DNA of 64,000 nt from Megaustenia siamemsis. Taxonomy: Eukaryota; Mollusca; Gastropoda; Stylommatophora; Ariophantidae. Positions 1 through 11,465 of this stretch are shown piece by piece. Location: positions 9,048,821 through 9,112,820 of the forward strand of contig JAVIAB010000024.1 in the NCBI GenBank assembly GCA_032433765.1. Direction: 5' to 3'. Both the position numbers and the translations under genes were made by a program. The notes beneath the pieces were generated by a model. The model was not told where the DNA came from and made no database searches. It saw only the letters and a program-made list of their open reading frames with translations. Each line of letters opens with the position of its first letter. The stretch's first letter is position 1.

Positions 1-215
1 AAACATAACACCAAGAGTCGTCAATAAACACTGCGAGAACACCAGACCATAGGCTGTGCACCACGAACAAGATGGACTGACGGAATATTAGAAACAATAA
101 GAAACATAACATCAGCAAAAGTGAACAGAAGAGTAAAGGACCGCAAATTATATCTCCCCTCGACGCTGCAATGCAAATGAGGAAGGAAAGAAGAAGAAGA
201 AGCAGTGCGAGGATG
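1..215 (+). mobile_element. Line-D C-terminal fragment, 5'-truncated by window edge
   Basis: Translation on the plus strand gives a LINE-type C-terminal stretch (APRTRWTDGILETI, then VKDRKLYLPSTLQ) that matches a minus-strand copy near 21.74-21.96 kb (GRPRNKWIGGIL). Such a basic G-R-P-R-x-x-W segment is usual after the reverse transcriptase of RTE/Jockey-like LINEs. The copy ends in a GAAGAA tail (around 188-210). No long frame remains, so this is a dead 3' piece. Family assignment rests on the two copies found here. Confidence 0.6.
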
Positions 216-1324
216 AATAAGTAACCAGATCATTCATGAATTTCTATGAATTATTTCCTGAAATTTGTACGTTTTGATTTTATTGTAAAAGCTAATTTTA
301 AAAAATAACAGAAAAAAACGGGTTTTTTAAAATTAATTTGGAGTAATATCAAACTCTTTATGCAGAGCTTCGCAGCAAGAGGTGATCTGACCATCAGAAG
401 TCGACCCATCGAGCAAGTTTTTCGCCCTTTAGCTAAACATATTAAAGAACATGGACACGTCTGGGTCATGAATCCCTGGCGTAGACCTCCTGCTACATTG
501 AATCTGAATGCTCACGCTATATTCGGCATGTAGCAATAACAAAGCTAGATATGATCGAATCTACTGTCCGTATCAGGTCGGATACGACTGTCTTAGCTTT
601 AATTTAGCACTTTGATTCAGTGTGCTCATCATAGGTAATGTATAGTGGCGTTAGCTGATCCTTCTAGTGGCTCCGTGATTACCGTAACAGTCAATCTAAT
701 CTCACAGTCCTTGATTATTGGGTGATATTTGATTTGCGCATCATGACGTCATTGTTATTTATTCTTGAGACACAAACTGGTCGGTGGTAGCTTAATGGTA
801 AGACCTTTATATCTGAGACTGTGTGCGATACCTGTCTGATAAAAAAAAAAACATTGTCTATCAATGTGGTTGAGCTGTATAGTTCCATGAATTAACTCAT
901 TGACATGAATAAGTGGAGACGTTTTCACCATCAAATAAAATGACTGTTTGGGCAATAGTTTACATTAAAACAAATGAATGGGAAAAAAAAACAATGTTAT
1001 TAGGAGACCTGATCTACTTTTGAGCAGAGACCGGTTCTGTACGCATGCAGAGGGTAGAGACATCGTATATTACGTACATTCATTCATGGTTTTACAATGT
1101 CATTATAAAGGTATTCAACTGTTGTTGTGTGACATGTTTTGTAAATAAGAATACTGCTTTATTTCAGTTCTCGATAATACCAGAATACGTAAGTAAAAAG
1201 AGATAGGAGTAACGTGGATGTAAATATATACTTTAAAAAAAAGTAAGGGAAAAAACGAGTGACAATAGTTGCTCATCAATAAATGCTATGACTATAGACA
1301 CAGTAGTTTGAGTTATTGAGTTAT
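216..1324. other. AT-rich sequence without recognised feature
   Basis: I see no gene, tandem array or recognised repeat. Short frames on the minus strand (251-469, 755-955) have no recognisable motif. Confidence 0.5.
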
Positions 1325-1770
1325 TTCCGGGTCATCATCATTGCACTCCGAACATGTCCATAGGTGCTCAGATCCCCTCCTCAGCAAGTCTCGCAGTGTC
1401 CAGCGATTGACGACTCCAATTCTGTGTTGGTTGATTAGTCCACTTACACGCCCACTAAGTTTCTCGTTTCAGGCTGTGCCCAGCTTAACTCCCATCTCTT
1501 TCATCCGAAGGAGTGACGCGGACACATGGTTGTCGAAGTCCTGTGTCCTTCCCACTTCCCGAATGGCATTGATGATGTTCGTCCGATCAATTGGTTGACA
1601 GTCGTCAACAATAGCGCAGCTTACCAACCTGTTTGCTCTATCATTTTCCCGTTCTCTCACATGTCTTGGGACGTAGAAAAAGGTGACCTTACGTATTTTT
1701 GACTTCTACAATGACTCTACCCATTGCATACGTTCAGAGCCCGCCTCCACTCAAAGTAGATCATGTCTGC
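1325..1770 (-). mobile_element. Line-H 3' fragment (RNase H and C-terminus)
   Basis: Minus-strand translation gives a degraded RNase H end (VRERENDRANRL in place of the usual GVRGNExADRL), then DRTNIINAIREVGRTQDF and a terminus close to WTCSKCNDDD seen in better copies at 44.5, 55.0 and 56.7 kb. An RNase H domain downstream of the reverse transcriptase is typical of I-clade and related LINEs. The 3' end lies near 1325, where the repeat AATAACTCAAT motif of this family starts. Several frame breaks mark it as inactive. Confidence 0.65.
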
Positions 1771-2285
1771 TAATAACATTGTGTTTTTTTTTCATTCTTC
1801 CACATCATTTCAGCTATTAACACCCTACTCTGAAATCATCTGTTGGTGAGATCGTTCACAATTGTACCCTCTGCGTCCTTTTCCTCAATTATTTTCAGTT
1901 GTCATGTAACACCCCATTTCACATACATTTGTTAGCAAAAAGATAGATTCATAACATCTTCCTGTTGATAACCGTATTTACCATTCGTTTGTGCTCGAAC
2001 TGTGTGATCCAACATTTTGATACGCGAGGGCCAAACACAACGACCTGCTAGGAGTCGCGGGCCGTCATACATGCAAATATATATATATAAATGCAGCAGT
2101 GAGAACAAAGATATACTGGGACCCGCTGGCGATAAGATAGCTGCAATAAGCGAAAAAGGAAGCAGTCTGCTGGAAATATGTAATCAAAATTGATTTATTT
2201 ATTACCAACACATTCTTCAAACACAGAGAGTCGCACGTATACACCTGACACAAGTGGAATGACACGACATGCAGAAGTCAAATAG
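1771..2285. other. No recognised feature
   Basis: AT-rich, with a short TA tract near 2077-2088. No motif or repeat recognised. Confidence 0.4.
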
Positions 2286-3369
2286 ATGTTATGCTAACAA
2301 GAAAACAGAACAGGAAAAGAGTAACCGACAGTGGAGCTATCCCTAATGTCACAGACGATACAGACCACAAAATGGTTATGATTACACTCAGACAGCCAAA
2401 AGCAAAGAGAAGATACGAAAACAAACAAAAGAAGCAGAAAGAACACACGATAAAAATAAAACATTTAAAAGATTATAATCCAGAAAAAAACCTATAAGAA
2501 AAACTAACAGAGGATTTCAAGAAACTCCCTAACGAAGTAAGTACAGTAGTAGAAGAGTGGAAACAATTCAAGAAACAGTAACCAACATCTCTAATACAGT
2601 TTGTGGAACAAAGGTAAGGACAAAAGAAAGGAAAAATATCACCCCGTGATGGAACGAGACAATCAGAGAAGCAATTAAAGAAAAGAAGAAAATGTTAAAA
2701 AATTGGTGGGAGAATAAGAACCAAGAAAAATATTTAAAATATGCCTTAGTTCGAAAAGGGGTTAAAATTATTATCAAAGAAGCTAAGCAAAAGAATTGGA
2801 CAGAATTCGGACAAAACATGAGCAGGGACTTCAAGACAGCCACAAGAGATTTCTACAAAGCAGTAAAAGCCACAAGAGCGAGAAAAGAAAACCATGATCC
2901 TACTGAGCTGATAAATGACAAAGACGGACAGCCAATATCAAACAACCAATGTATGCAACAGAGATGGAAAGAATATTTTGAAGACCAAAAAAATATTATT
3001 ATTATATATGTCACCAACTACCGATAAGACAACTACAACCAATAAAGATTCCACAAATACTGAACCCAACATGAAGAAAGAGGAAATCAAAAAAGTAATT
3101 AAATATGCCTCAATAAATAAAGCACCTAGGATAGATAACATACAATAATAGCAGCAGCAGGAGAAGCAGGAGTTACATGGCTTCACAGAATATTCAATGC
3201 AGCATGGCACCAACAAAAAACGAAGAAGACTGGTAATAGGCAATCATCGTACCAATATGGAAAAGAAAGGGAGCAAAGAAGTTTACAGGCAATGTAGAGG
3301 TATATCTCTACTCAACCACGTAAGAAATCTATACGCCAAAATTGTGGGTAAAAGGCTGAGACCAATAAT
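2286..3369 (+). mobile_element. Line-N, endonuclease end, linker and start of reverse transcriptase
   Basis: Plus-strand frames, broken by shifts and stops, read in LINE order. First comes the tail of an APE-type endonuclease (RVTDSGAIPNVTDDTDHKMV, compare the usual SDHRLV), then a lysine-rich linker, then a segment ending WKEYFEDQ, then EIKKVIKYASINKAPRIDNI (finger domain, normally KAPGxDxI), then WKRKGSKEVYRQCRGISLL near 3258-3320, the conserved N-Y-R-G-I-S-L-L block. At 3369 the element is interrupted by a minus-strand Line-B and resumes at 4053. Not active: frameshifts are present and EN is only partial. Confidence 0.75.
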
Positions 3370-4038
3370 CATCATCATCAAGTACCGGGCCTGCTGGCGT
3401 AGGTGATCATGTCTCTCCACAACTTTCGATCTCGGCAGCTATTTATCACTTCTGTTGTTGACCTTCTGCCAAGCCATTCTCTTAAGCTGTCTGTTATTTT
3501 TTTCTCTTTGCTTCCCTCTATCTCTTCGTCCCTCAATTTTTCCAGTTCTTACAATATATTCCAGCTGTTCTCTTCTCATTACATGGTCAAAAAAATAATG
3601 ATTGTTTGTTCCTAATATTGGAAATTAGCCCTCTTTTTGCTTTGATCTCTCACAGAACATCTTCATTACTCTTCTTAGCTGTCCATGGTACTCTCAACAT
3701 TCTTCTGTAAAACCACGTTTCTACAGACTCCAGTGATTTTCTTGTCTGTTGTCATATTCTCCATGATTCGCATCCATATGTTAAGACTGGCTCTACGTAA
3801 CATTTAAGAACTCTTTTTCTTGTTTTTAATGTCAAAAACGGATTGCATAGTATCTTCCTCATTTCTTAGAAAGCTGCTTTTGCCTGAGCCATTCTGCATC
3901 TCACCTCGTTTGTACGTCTTCTGTCTGAGGTTAACAAAGTTCCCAAATATTTAAGTTCATTTACCTGTTTTAATATTGTTCCACTTGTCTTTATTTTGCA
4001 CTGAGGTGACGTCTTTTTCTTTGTTGTTACCATTACCT
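3370..4038 (-). mobile_element. Line-B insertion inside Line-N
   Basis: Reading on the minus strand gives KYLGTLLTSDRRRTNEVRCR and AQAKAAF, then the C-terminal block ending at a CATCATCATCA (minus: TGATGATGATG) tail at 3370. It is flanked by a perfect 14-bp direct duplication, CTGAGACCAATAAT, at 3356-3369 and 4039-4052. The host element continues in the same sense on both sides, so this is a 5'-truncated LINE insertion made by target-primed reverse transcription. The tail made of a short trinucleotide repeat is as in RTE-clade LINEs (inference). Confidence 0.85.
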
Positions 4039-4052
4039 CTGAGACCAATAAT

Positions 4053-4480
4053 AGAACTACAGTTAATCGATTTTCAACTGGGGTTCCTAAAAAAAAAAAA
4101 AAAAAAAAACAGATGATGTACTGACGCTCTATCCACCTTAACACAGTGATCAGAAAAAAACGACAGAACACAATCAACATTTCTACGTAGCTTTCTTTGA
4201 CCAGGAAAAAAAACATTCGACAGAGTAAACAAAGAACAACTGTGGGCGATAAAAAACAACATACGGAGTAAGCCAACATCTAACCAACCTAATTACAAAT
4301 GTCTTTACCAATAGCAGCTGCACAGTCGGAACAGCAGCAGGCTACACGGACCACTTCAAATTTAGATCAGGTGTAAGACAGGAATGCGTATTATCTCCCC
4401 TGCTGTTTATTACATAGGGGTTAAGGCAAACAAATGCAAATGAATTCATAAAAATGAGAAGCTGCAGTAAAGCTGAATTG
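4053..4480 (+). mobile_element. Line-N reverse transcriptase, continued
   Basis: Continuation of the element at 2286. Readable pieces are a Q-x-G-F region (LIDFQLGFL), FFDQEKKTFDRVNKEQLW near 4190-4245 (RT motif A, usual F-x-D-x-E-K-A-F-D), and GVRQECVLSPLLF near 4368-4410 (RT motif B, usual G-x-x-Q-G). An A-run near 4090-4110 lies inside the coding part. The YADD motif is not reached on this strand before similarity is lost. Confidence 0.7.
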
Positions 4481-4558
4481 TGAGGGAAAATTTAAAAAAA
4501 AAATAGAAAAAAGGTATGGTAACAGCTTTAAGTGGTTAGTAGACGACACAGATTTGAA

Positions 4559-4588
4559 CGACGTTTCGGCTCAATAGGCCTTCATTTT
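4559..4588 (-). other. Hammerhead-ribozyme-like core, degraded
   Basis: On the minus strand the order is TGAAGGC, a 7-nt loop, GCC, GAAACGTCG. This matches stem II plus the GAAAC/GTC part of a hammerhead core; the CTGA box upstream is lost. Related copies are at 40290-40318 and 51903-51928. Hammerheads of this kind are known in Penelope-like retroelements. Folding and activity are not shown. Confidence 0.4.
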
Positions 4589-4599
4589 ATTTTCTATTA

Positions 4600-4990
4600 C
4601 CCTTTATTTTCTTTTACCCTTTATTTTCTTTTTTTTTATAATCGTAGTTTTAGTCTTTTTGATATTCATATCTAATCCATATTTGTTGCTTGTCATGTTC
4701 ATTTCATTAAGTAATTTATGTAGATCTTAAGGATTTTTTTTCTAATAGTACAATATCATCAGCATATCTCAGGTTACTGATTATCTTTCCATTAATGTTT
4801 AGGCCTGGCATCTCTGAGATGTTTTTAAAGATTTGCTCAGTTTATAAATTGAATATGCTTGGTGATAGGATGTATCCCTGTTTTAATCCTCTTTTTATAT
4901 CAATGGGTGTAGAGTTCTCTTTGTTATATTTTATTATTGCTGTTTGCTAATTCTGTTTTCTTATTATATTTTCTTATTGCAGTTTGCTCT
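4600..4990 (-). mobile_element. LINE reverse-transcriptase fragment with intact YADD
   Basis: Minus-strand translation gives GLKQGYILSPSIFNL (motif B), SEMPGLNINGKIIS, and NLRYADDIVLL at 4743-4775, the catalytic motif C with both aspartates kept. One stop lies between the B and C motifs. Only the palm region is present; no 3' end of the element is visible here. Family not certain, possibly Line-C or a relative. Confidence 0.7.
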
Positions 4991-5284
4991 GTTTGGCATG
5001 GATGGGACCATTAACAATCCTCCGTATGACATTCTCTCTATGAACCCATTTCTTGTCTTTCTTGTCATAGACTCAATGTCAAATTAGATTCAGAGCTGCA
5101 GAATGCTGTTATCAGGACTGCAACCAATTGTATGGCCTACTCTTCTTTTATTTTAACTGCAAAGGGTTGTTTAACGTACTGGACTGCAATCGGGACCTCC
5201 TGTTCATTGCCGTTATCCAAGAAGGCTAGACATGGGATCTCATTACCCAGAGATCAGTGAGGGCTAGAGTCATGAAGAAACCAC
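4991..5284. other. Unassigned sequence
   Basis: No gene or known repeat seen. A short minus-strand reading near 5000-5045 faintly resembles a LINE C-terminus but is too short to call. Confidence 0.3.
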
Positions 5285-5560
5285 GGGTTATCTTTTCTTA
5301 TGTTTAAACGCATCACAAAGAACCGATCGACATTTTTCGCGTACATCATGAGAAGATGAACATTGGTAAACATTGTTGCAACTGGCAAACTACAGGGAAA
5401 GAAAGATCGCGGACGACAAAGAGAGAATATGCTAGAGAGCTTAGTGTTGTGGCACGGAAAACAGTCAACAAGAGAATTGATACGATGAACTGTGGATAAA
5501 AAAATTGTGGAAGGAGATGATCGCCTACACCAACCGGTAAAGCACATGATGATGATGATA
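5285..5560 (+). mobile_element. Line-A 3' fragment
   Basis: Plus strand encodes the degraded Line-A C-terminus: STFFAYIMRR-like start, then KKDRGRQRENMLESL, ending in a GATGATGATGAT tail at about 5547-5560. Related copies occur at 12.4, 18.4, 25.9, 34.7 and 61.2 kb. 5'-truncated and frame-broken. Confidence 0.75.
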
Positions 5561-5790
5561 TTTGACAAAAAATAAAATAAAACACCAAAGCTGGTGACGG
5601 GCTCTGAACTGGTCTAGAGACCGACGTCTTACTTGTAGACAGCCAAGCAGAACATTTATATTTAGACACGGAATGTGTTCAATGATAGACACTCTTTGCG
5701 TGCAGAGGGAAATACATTTGATATTAAAGACCCAGGATATTATTGAAGAGCTTTATCTTGTTTTTTTTTTTTACAACTAGACCTAGTAAT

Positions 5791-6226
5791 CATCATCATC
5801 ATCGAGTGCCGACTCCGCAACGAAGGTTGGCTACCATGGATCGCCATTTCACTCTGTTTCTTGCTTTGATGGTGCAGGCTGTCATAGATTGACTTGTCCA
5901 TCTTTTGATGTTACTCGTCCATGTTAGTCTTGGTCTGCCTCAGCCTCTTTTACCTTGTATTTTATTTTCCCTTCCAATATTACTTTTAGTAGGCTGTTGT
6001 GTCTTTTAACATGCCCCAAAAATTGCATTTATCTTGTCTTAATTGTATTTAGTAGTTCTCTTTTTATTTTCAGTTGTTTTAAAACTTCATCGTTTGTTTT
6101 CTTTTCTTTCCATCAAATTCTACCTATCCTTCTATAAATCCACATTTCAAAGGCTTCACTTTTCTGTTCTGTTTTCTTATCTAATATCCATGTTTCTGCA
6201 CCATATAGGAATATTGAGAAGATGTA
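5791..6226 (-). mobile_element. Line-C 3' fragment with 10-bp duplication
   Basis: Minus-strand translation follows the Line-C C-terminus (KARDRxEWRSMV type end, GGCATGTTAAAAGACAC region), with the CATCATCATC tail at the left edge. A direct duplication ACCTAGTAAT lies at 5781-5790 and 6227-6236, consistent with a target-site duplication. The two plus-strand frames across this interval (5955-6137, 6043-6339) are antisense shadows. Confidence 0.8.
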
Positions 6227-6387
6227 ACCTAGTAATAATAACGATAAATAAATGTACTTCCTGTGTTTTTATTAAAGAAAAACTCATTTCGGATGCTATT
6301 TGTAGGTTACAATTGTTGCGAAAGTATCGCAAACTGTAAGTATCGTGGGTATAATGAAAAGTTTATGTCTAACTAAATGTTAGAAGT

Positions 6388-6535
<148 letters not shown>

Positions 6536-6790
6536 GTCCTTTTGTCCTTTCTTTCTTACATTCTTGCTTTCTTTTTTGTCCAGTCCTTTCCTGTCTTGAC
6601 TTTAGCTGTCCTGTCCTTTTTTTCCTGCCCTGCCCTGACCTTCCTTCCTTTCTTCCGTCCTTTCCTTCCTAACTTCCTGCCTTCCCTCCTTTCTTTTATC
6701 CTCCCTCATTCCCTAACGCCTTCCTTCCTCCCTCCCTCGCTCATTCCAATCATTCCCTCCCTCATTCCTTCCTTCCTTCACTACTTTTGT
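6536..6790. repeat. Degenerate pyrimidine tract following CTTT array
   Basis: Continuation of C/T-only sequence with mixed TTCC, TCCT and CTTT units, interrupted by scattered A and G. Looks like decayed microsatellite. It lets two plus-strand frames stay open (serine/phenylalanine/leucine-rich), which are not genes. Confidence 0.8.
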
Positions 6791-6837
6791 TAAGTGAGTG
6801 TAGTTTCATTGCGTTTAGGTTCACAGTAGAACTTTGA

Positions 6838-7074
6838 TGTTTGCGCATTTCGACCCAATACATCCGACTTCAGCACGGTATTTTTAATACGCGTTGCCTT
6901 CCCGTTTTGATACCAACTCGTTTAGCTAGACTACACTAGTTAGCGTGCTTCTAGACGCAACGCGAAGAGGTGGATTACGATCTGGATGGTTCAGGTTCAC
7001 CGATCCTGCTGTAAACAATTAGCTATGAGTCGCTGACAGCTTCCAGCTCTGGTGTTGTCAGACGCCTTGCTCTC
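6838..7074 (-). mobile_element. Rep-2 interspersed repeat, partial
   Basis: Shares GCGCATTTCGACCCAATACA, CGATCCTG and CTTCCAGCTCTGGTG blocks with copies at 24.1, 49.2 and 57.7 kb. The orientation is set by the simple-sequence tail found at the other copies. No coding sequence recognised. Confidence 0.65.
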
Positions 7075-7309
7075 TATGTCCTTTCTACCACCCGGTCAAT
7101 TACAAATATATAGTTTTTCCTTATTTTTCTTGTTTTCGTCGTACCCTAGTACACCTTTCATCCTTCCTGATAACACATCCTTTATAACTGTTTTTACTGT
7201 TTGGCTCCTTATGGTCTAATTAAATCCTATCTGCCTTATTGTCTATTAATAATATAATCAACATGTACGTAAATCCTGGCCACCGTTTCTTCAGACATTT
7301 CTTCATATC

Positions 7310-7500
7310 AGTGTAGATATAGTACTTTCTCATAATTCTATGTTAGTGATGTTGTTCTGTCATTTCCATCCTTTTATTCTCCGCAATCATTCATTATTGG
7401 AGATCTGTATCTTGTTTTATTTGCTATTATATTTGTTTTCCATGTTCCACGACCATATAATAGGTCTGACTTAATACTGGAGTTTAACACTTCCTAATTT
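7310..7500 (-). mobile_element. Line-E fragment
   Basis: Minus strand gives LLYGRGTWKTN (usual LLYGCETW), then SPIMNDCGE-KDGND, the same block as INGCFRRIKGWKWQDK in the 20.6-kb copy. It is a short internal piece of a LINE C-terminus, without its 3' end. Confidence 0.6.
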
Positions 7501-7509
7501 TCAGGGGTA

Positions 7510-7510
7510 T

Positions 7511-7555
<45 letters not shown>

Positions 7556-7561
7556 TTTATC

Positions 7562-7608
<47 letters not shown>

Positions 7609-7612
7609 ATGT
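7510..7612. repeat. Compound TA/TG microsatellite
   Basis: TA run at 7511-7534, TG run at 7535-7555, short TA, then TG run to about 7600 with a GCGCG interruption. Confidence 0.95.
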
Positions 7613-7784
7613 GTCTCCAGAAACATGCTTCGGTCAAGTATACAATCTCCTATTTTCTATTACAGATATATAAATATGCTAAAGAAGTAAGTGTTACAAC
7701 AAATCACTGGCGAATAAGTGGATAATAAATGGCGAAACTACATGCGTCGCATTCATATTATAATTATTGAACTAATCAACGTCT

Positions 7785-7980
7785 GGGGGCGCCCAAAACT
7801 GCGATTTATAAACGTGACATGGAGACTCTGAATGTAAACCCTGCAGTCTTGCAAGAAATAGCTGCAGACTGCAATCTCTGGAAACAAACTCTAAAGCTCC
7901 AAGTCAAACAAGAAGCAGACAGATTCATAGAAAATGAGAATACACAGCGAAAGAAATTTTTAAAATACCATTTCCTAGGG
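7785..7980 (+). mobile_element. Line-G C-terminal fragment
   Basis: Plus strand reads RPKLRFINV, then RDMETLNVNPAVLQEIAADC, NLWKQTLKLQ. This corresponds to the L-R-x-x-D-x-x-K-x-D-x-x-x-L plus A-x-D-x-x-x-W segment that precedes the zinc finger in Line-G (compare 37.6-38.8 kb minus strand). Frame breaks present. Confidence 0.6.
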
Positions 7981-8034
7981 GTGCTGCAAAATCTATAGTC
8001 AGCTATGACTGACTGAGGGTACTACTACTGCCAT

Positions 8035-8445
8035 TTGGTTAGTTAATTGGTTATGGAAGGCCCCGGTATCAATGCAAACGAATTAAAATCCATAATTGCC
8101 CAACCGCCCGTGCCAGTGGAATCATCCGAATTAATATCTCATCTCCCAAACAAAGAAAGGTAACTGTAGTCCCCGTCGTTGCAGTCTCAGCACACGCCAA
8201 AAGACATAAGGCGAAACCACGCAGAAAGTGAACACAGCCAACTGTTCCCTGTCATACGATATCATCATTCATCGTAAACAATTGGAATATCGAAACATTT
8301 ATCAAAACGGATGAGACACAGCTCACGGTGTGCACAGAGCACTTAAGTCAGTAGCTCCTGCAACAAGCTGGACTTGGAATATGAGGAAACTGCAACAAGG
8401 AACATTTTTCATGTTCCTGTCGCCTATCTACCATATACCGCTACT
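8035..8445 (-). mobile_element. Rep-1 interspersed repeat
   Basis: Contains the Rep-1 landmarks in reverse: GGTTATGGAAGGCCCCGGTA, CAACCGCCCGTGCC, AACTGTTCCCTGTCATACGA, AAGCTGGACTTGGAATATGA. Other copies lie at 16.75, 22.1, 48.2, 53.4 and 53.9 kb. The tail side (plus-strand sense) is an AACCAAATA-rich stretch, so this is a retroposon-like element with no recognised protein. Confidence 0.75.
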
Positions 8446-8611
8446 ACTGCCAATCAACGACTAATACCACACATCGTTATCTCAGATATCTGCTGCCTTT
8501 CTTACCTCATTCGGGTCTGTTATGTAAAACAAGAAAATAGAAAACTTCGGTTATTTTAGTTTAGAAGTCAAGGTCGTTAGACAACTTGGACTTTCACGAA
8601 TCTGTTTCGTC

Positions 8612-8745
8612 GTCATCATCATCATCAAGTTTCTTGCCGGCTGGTGTAGGTGATCATGTATCTCCGTTGCTTGCTATCTCAACAGCTGTCTAACAAACCT
8701 GCTGGTGACCGCATATCAAAACATTTGATTAAACTGTCGGTTTTT
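8612..8745 (-). mobile_element. Line-B extreme 3' fragment
   Basis: Begins with CATCATCATCATCAAG and continues with GCTGGTGTAGGTGATCATGT, the 3' terminus of Line-B as at 3370 and 25398. Only about 130 bp kept. Confidence 0.65.
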
Positions 8746-8806
8746 TTTTCTTTTGTTCTGTTTCACTCATTCTTTTCTTTCTTCTTCACTCATTATGCCC
8801 AGTTGT

Positions 8807-8944
8807 GACAACATATTTCGTGTGTTGGAAAAGGCAGCATAATCACAACATATTCCGTGTTGGAAAAATCAGCATAACCACAACATATTCCGTGTTGGAA
8901 AAGGCAGCATAAACACAACATATTCCGTGTCTTGGAAAGGCATC
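8807..8944. repeat. Minisatellite, about 35-bp unit, four copies
   Basis: Repeated CACAACATATTCCGTG and TTGGAAAAGGCAGCATAA blocks. Confidence 0.85.
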
Positions 8945-9084
8945 ACAATACAGTGATACAGCTGGTCAGCAATGACAGAGTAAAACAAGTAAAATGTGTT
9001 GTGACAAAATATCATCAACATCATGTGTCACACCGATTGGCGTAGACAATCAAATTTCTCCATATTCCTCTAAAGACTAAGTTT

Positions 9085-9218
9085 GTACATAAATGTTATA
9101 AAATCTTAAGGTCGGTGATAAAATAAGATATCATGAAAAATAATTACATAAATTCATCAAATAGTTTCCGAGAAAATTGATAAACTCTGTGGGCACGAAT
9201 TTCTGAAAGAATTATAGT
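9085..9218. mobile_element. Right-end remnant of the MITE at 18965-19490
   Basis: Shares TTTCCGAGAAAATTGATAAA, ACTCTGTGGGCACGAATTTC and GAAAGAATTATAG with the right terminal repeat of the MITE. No left end found nearby, so it is a partial copy. Confidence 0.6.
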
Positions 9219-9500
9219 AATATCATGATTGATGGACCACAGTTCTGTAGGTGTGTCCGTTGCATTTAGACACGTCTGTAATAATCGTACAACCTTGTTA
9301 TTATTGGCTGTTCGTGTCGGTTGGACTTGAAACTAAAATAGCTGCATTGCCAAAGTGTCATATTGTGAAATTATAGTGTATTCACGTGCTAACTGCGTGC
9401 ATGTTGTAAGTGAAGATCGATTGAATGAGTTTAAACTGGGTAGACTATTTGTTACAAAAATATTCACAAGGAAAACCACGTCTATCATACGGATCTTGTA

Positions 9501-10386
9501 TCTAGTGGTGTCACTAGCAGAGTTAACGAGCAGTTCGACAATAGGATTAGCGTGCTCCAATAACAAAGTCTAGTGGTATCACCAGCAGAGTTAACGAGCA
9601 TTTAGACAATTAGATGGGCGTGCTCCAACAACAAAGTCTAGTAGTATCACCAGCAGAGTTAACGAGCAGTTAGATGATAAGATGGGCGTGCTCCAACTAC
9701 AAAGTCTAGTAGTATCACCAGCAGAGTTAACGAGCAGTTAGATGATAAGATGGGCGTGCTCCAATTACAAAGTCTAGTGGTATAACCAGCAGAGTTAACG
9801 AGCATTTAGACAATAGGATTAGCGTGCTCCAACTACAAAGTCTAGTGGTATCACTAGCAGAGTTACGGAGCAGTTAGACAATAAGATGGGCGTGCTCCAA
9901 CTACAAAGTCTAGTGGTATCACCAGCACCAGAGTACAACGAGCAATTAGACAATAAGATGGGCGTACTCCAACTACAAAGTCTAGTGGTATCACCAGAGT
10001 ACAACAATGAGTTAGACAATAAGATGCGTACTCCAACTACAAAGTCTAGTGGTATCACCAGCAGAGTACAACAATGAGTTAGACAATAAGATGGGCGTAC
10101 TCCAACTACAAAGTCTAGTGGTATCACCAGCAGAGTACAACAATGAGTTAGACAATAAGATGGGCGTACTCCAACTACAAAATCTAGTGGTATCACCACC
10201 GGAATACAACGAGCAATTAGACAATAAGATGGGCGTGCTCCAACTACAAAGTCTAGTGGTATCACCAGCAAAGTTAATGAGCAGTTAGACAATAGGATTA
10301 GCGTACTACAATTGCATAATCTAGTGGTATCACCACCAGAGTACAACGAGCAATTAGACAATAAGATGGGCATACTCCAACTACAT
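9501..10386. repeat. 68-bp minisatellite, about 13 units
   Basis: TCTAGT recurs at 9501, 9569, 9637, 9705, 9773, 9841, 9909, 9981, 10045, 10114, 10183, 10252 and 10320. Most spacings are 68 bp, with a +4/-4 pair at 9909-10045. A minus-strand frame of 184 codons crosses it only because units lack stops in rotating frames. Confidence 0.95.
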
Positions 10387-10722
10387 AGACGTGTAAACTG
10401 ATATGGTTGTACTACCTGTTTCGTTCATGAGACCAAGTTAAACTAGGATTGATGGAAAGTGTGTGAGAGAAGAAAGAAGCATATGCAGACAAAGGAATAA
10501 GTCGGAAGATAACATTAAACTATGAAATACTTTTGTTTCCTCTGTTGTCAGCCATCACAGTTATTTGTTTTCATCTTAAAGTGAAGTTTTTGTTCTAAAC
10601 TTGAAAATAAAGAATATTTATAGATACAGTTCTCTTAGGTCAAGTACTCAATCTTAAAAGTGGTATTTTATGGAAGTGGTTTCACTTTTGAAAACCAACA
10701 AAAAGTAAAGTATTTCTAAAGG
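10387..10722. other. No recognised feature
   Basis: AT-rich flank between the 68-bp array and SINE-2. Confidence 0.4.
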
Positions 10723-11036
10723 TAAAGTACGAAACTTGAATTGGTGTCCTAGCATTTTAGTTTTCACCCATATGTGCTCCGCCGCCTATACAGAGTTATT
10801 CGGAGACTTCTGGATTGTGGTGCTTCAAGCATCGAAACTCACTATGGGAGGCGACATTCCTCACATTTCCAGAGTAATATCCTGGTACCCATTTCTGCCA
10901 GCGGCTGGGTCGACCGCGGGGGTATTTTTTTTTCTCAACCACGAGTGCAATTCACACTGCTTTCAGCGGACACGGGTTGTCTGAACTTCGGTAGCCCAGT
11001 CGGGTGGTTTTCCCAACTATGCTACCGAGGCCCCCA
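10723..11036 (-). mobile_element. SINE-2, copy with damaged B box
   Basis: Aligned to the copy at 31852-32183: same GGTACCCATTTCTGCCA block, same head ending CTACCGAGGCCCC. In reverse the head carries a tRNA A-box-like TAGC-TAGTTGG. The B-box region GGAATCGAA of the other copy is deleted here (near 10968), so this copy probably lacks a functional internal promoter. 3' end on the left, AAAGGTAAAGTAC. Confidence 0.75.
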
Positions 11037-11287
11037 CATTTCAAACCAAAGTAAATAACTATGTGTGAATTATAAAACACAATGCCTCTAACAAAAAGAA
11101 AAGATCAAAGACTGGAAAAACTAAAGTTTCCACTTTTAACCACAACTGATTTTTTTTTTAATTTTAAGATTGTGCTTCTTCTAATCATTTTGAATATATA
11201 TTTGAAGTATCGTTTGTATCGTATCTTCCTGGAAAGACACGTGATCAAACGAACTAACGTATCCTGTAATCTTTTTTTATAAAATTA

Positions 11288-11465
11288 ATTGAGTTATTTG
11301 CGGGTCATCATCATTGCACTTCGAACATGTCCATAGGTGCTCAGATCCCCTCCTAGGCAAGTCCCACAGTGTCCAGCGACTGGCGACTCCAGTTCTGTGT
11401 TGGTTGATAAGTCTTCTTATACATCCGTCTGGCTGTGCCATCTGAATATTTCTTGTTGTCATTTT
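11288..11465 (-). mobile_element. Line-H 3' end
   Basis: Minus strand encodes RRLINQHRTGVASRWTLWDL and GSEHLWTCSKCNDDDPQIT followed by the stop region; this is the best-preserved Line-H C-terminus. Shows the C-x2-C pair near the end. 5'-truncated within the C-terminal part, after the RNase H domain. Confidence 0.75.
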
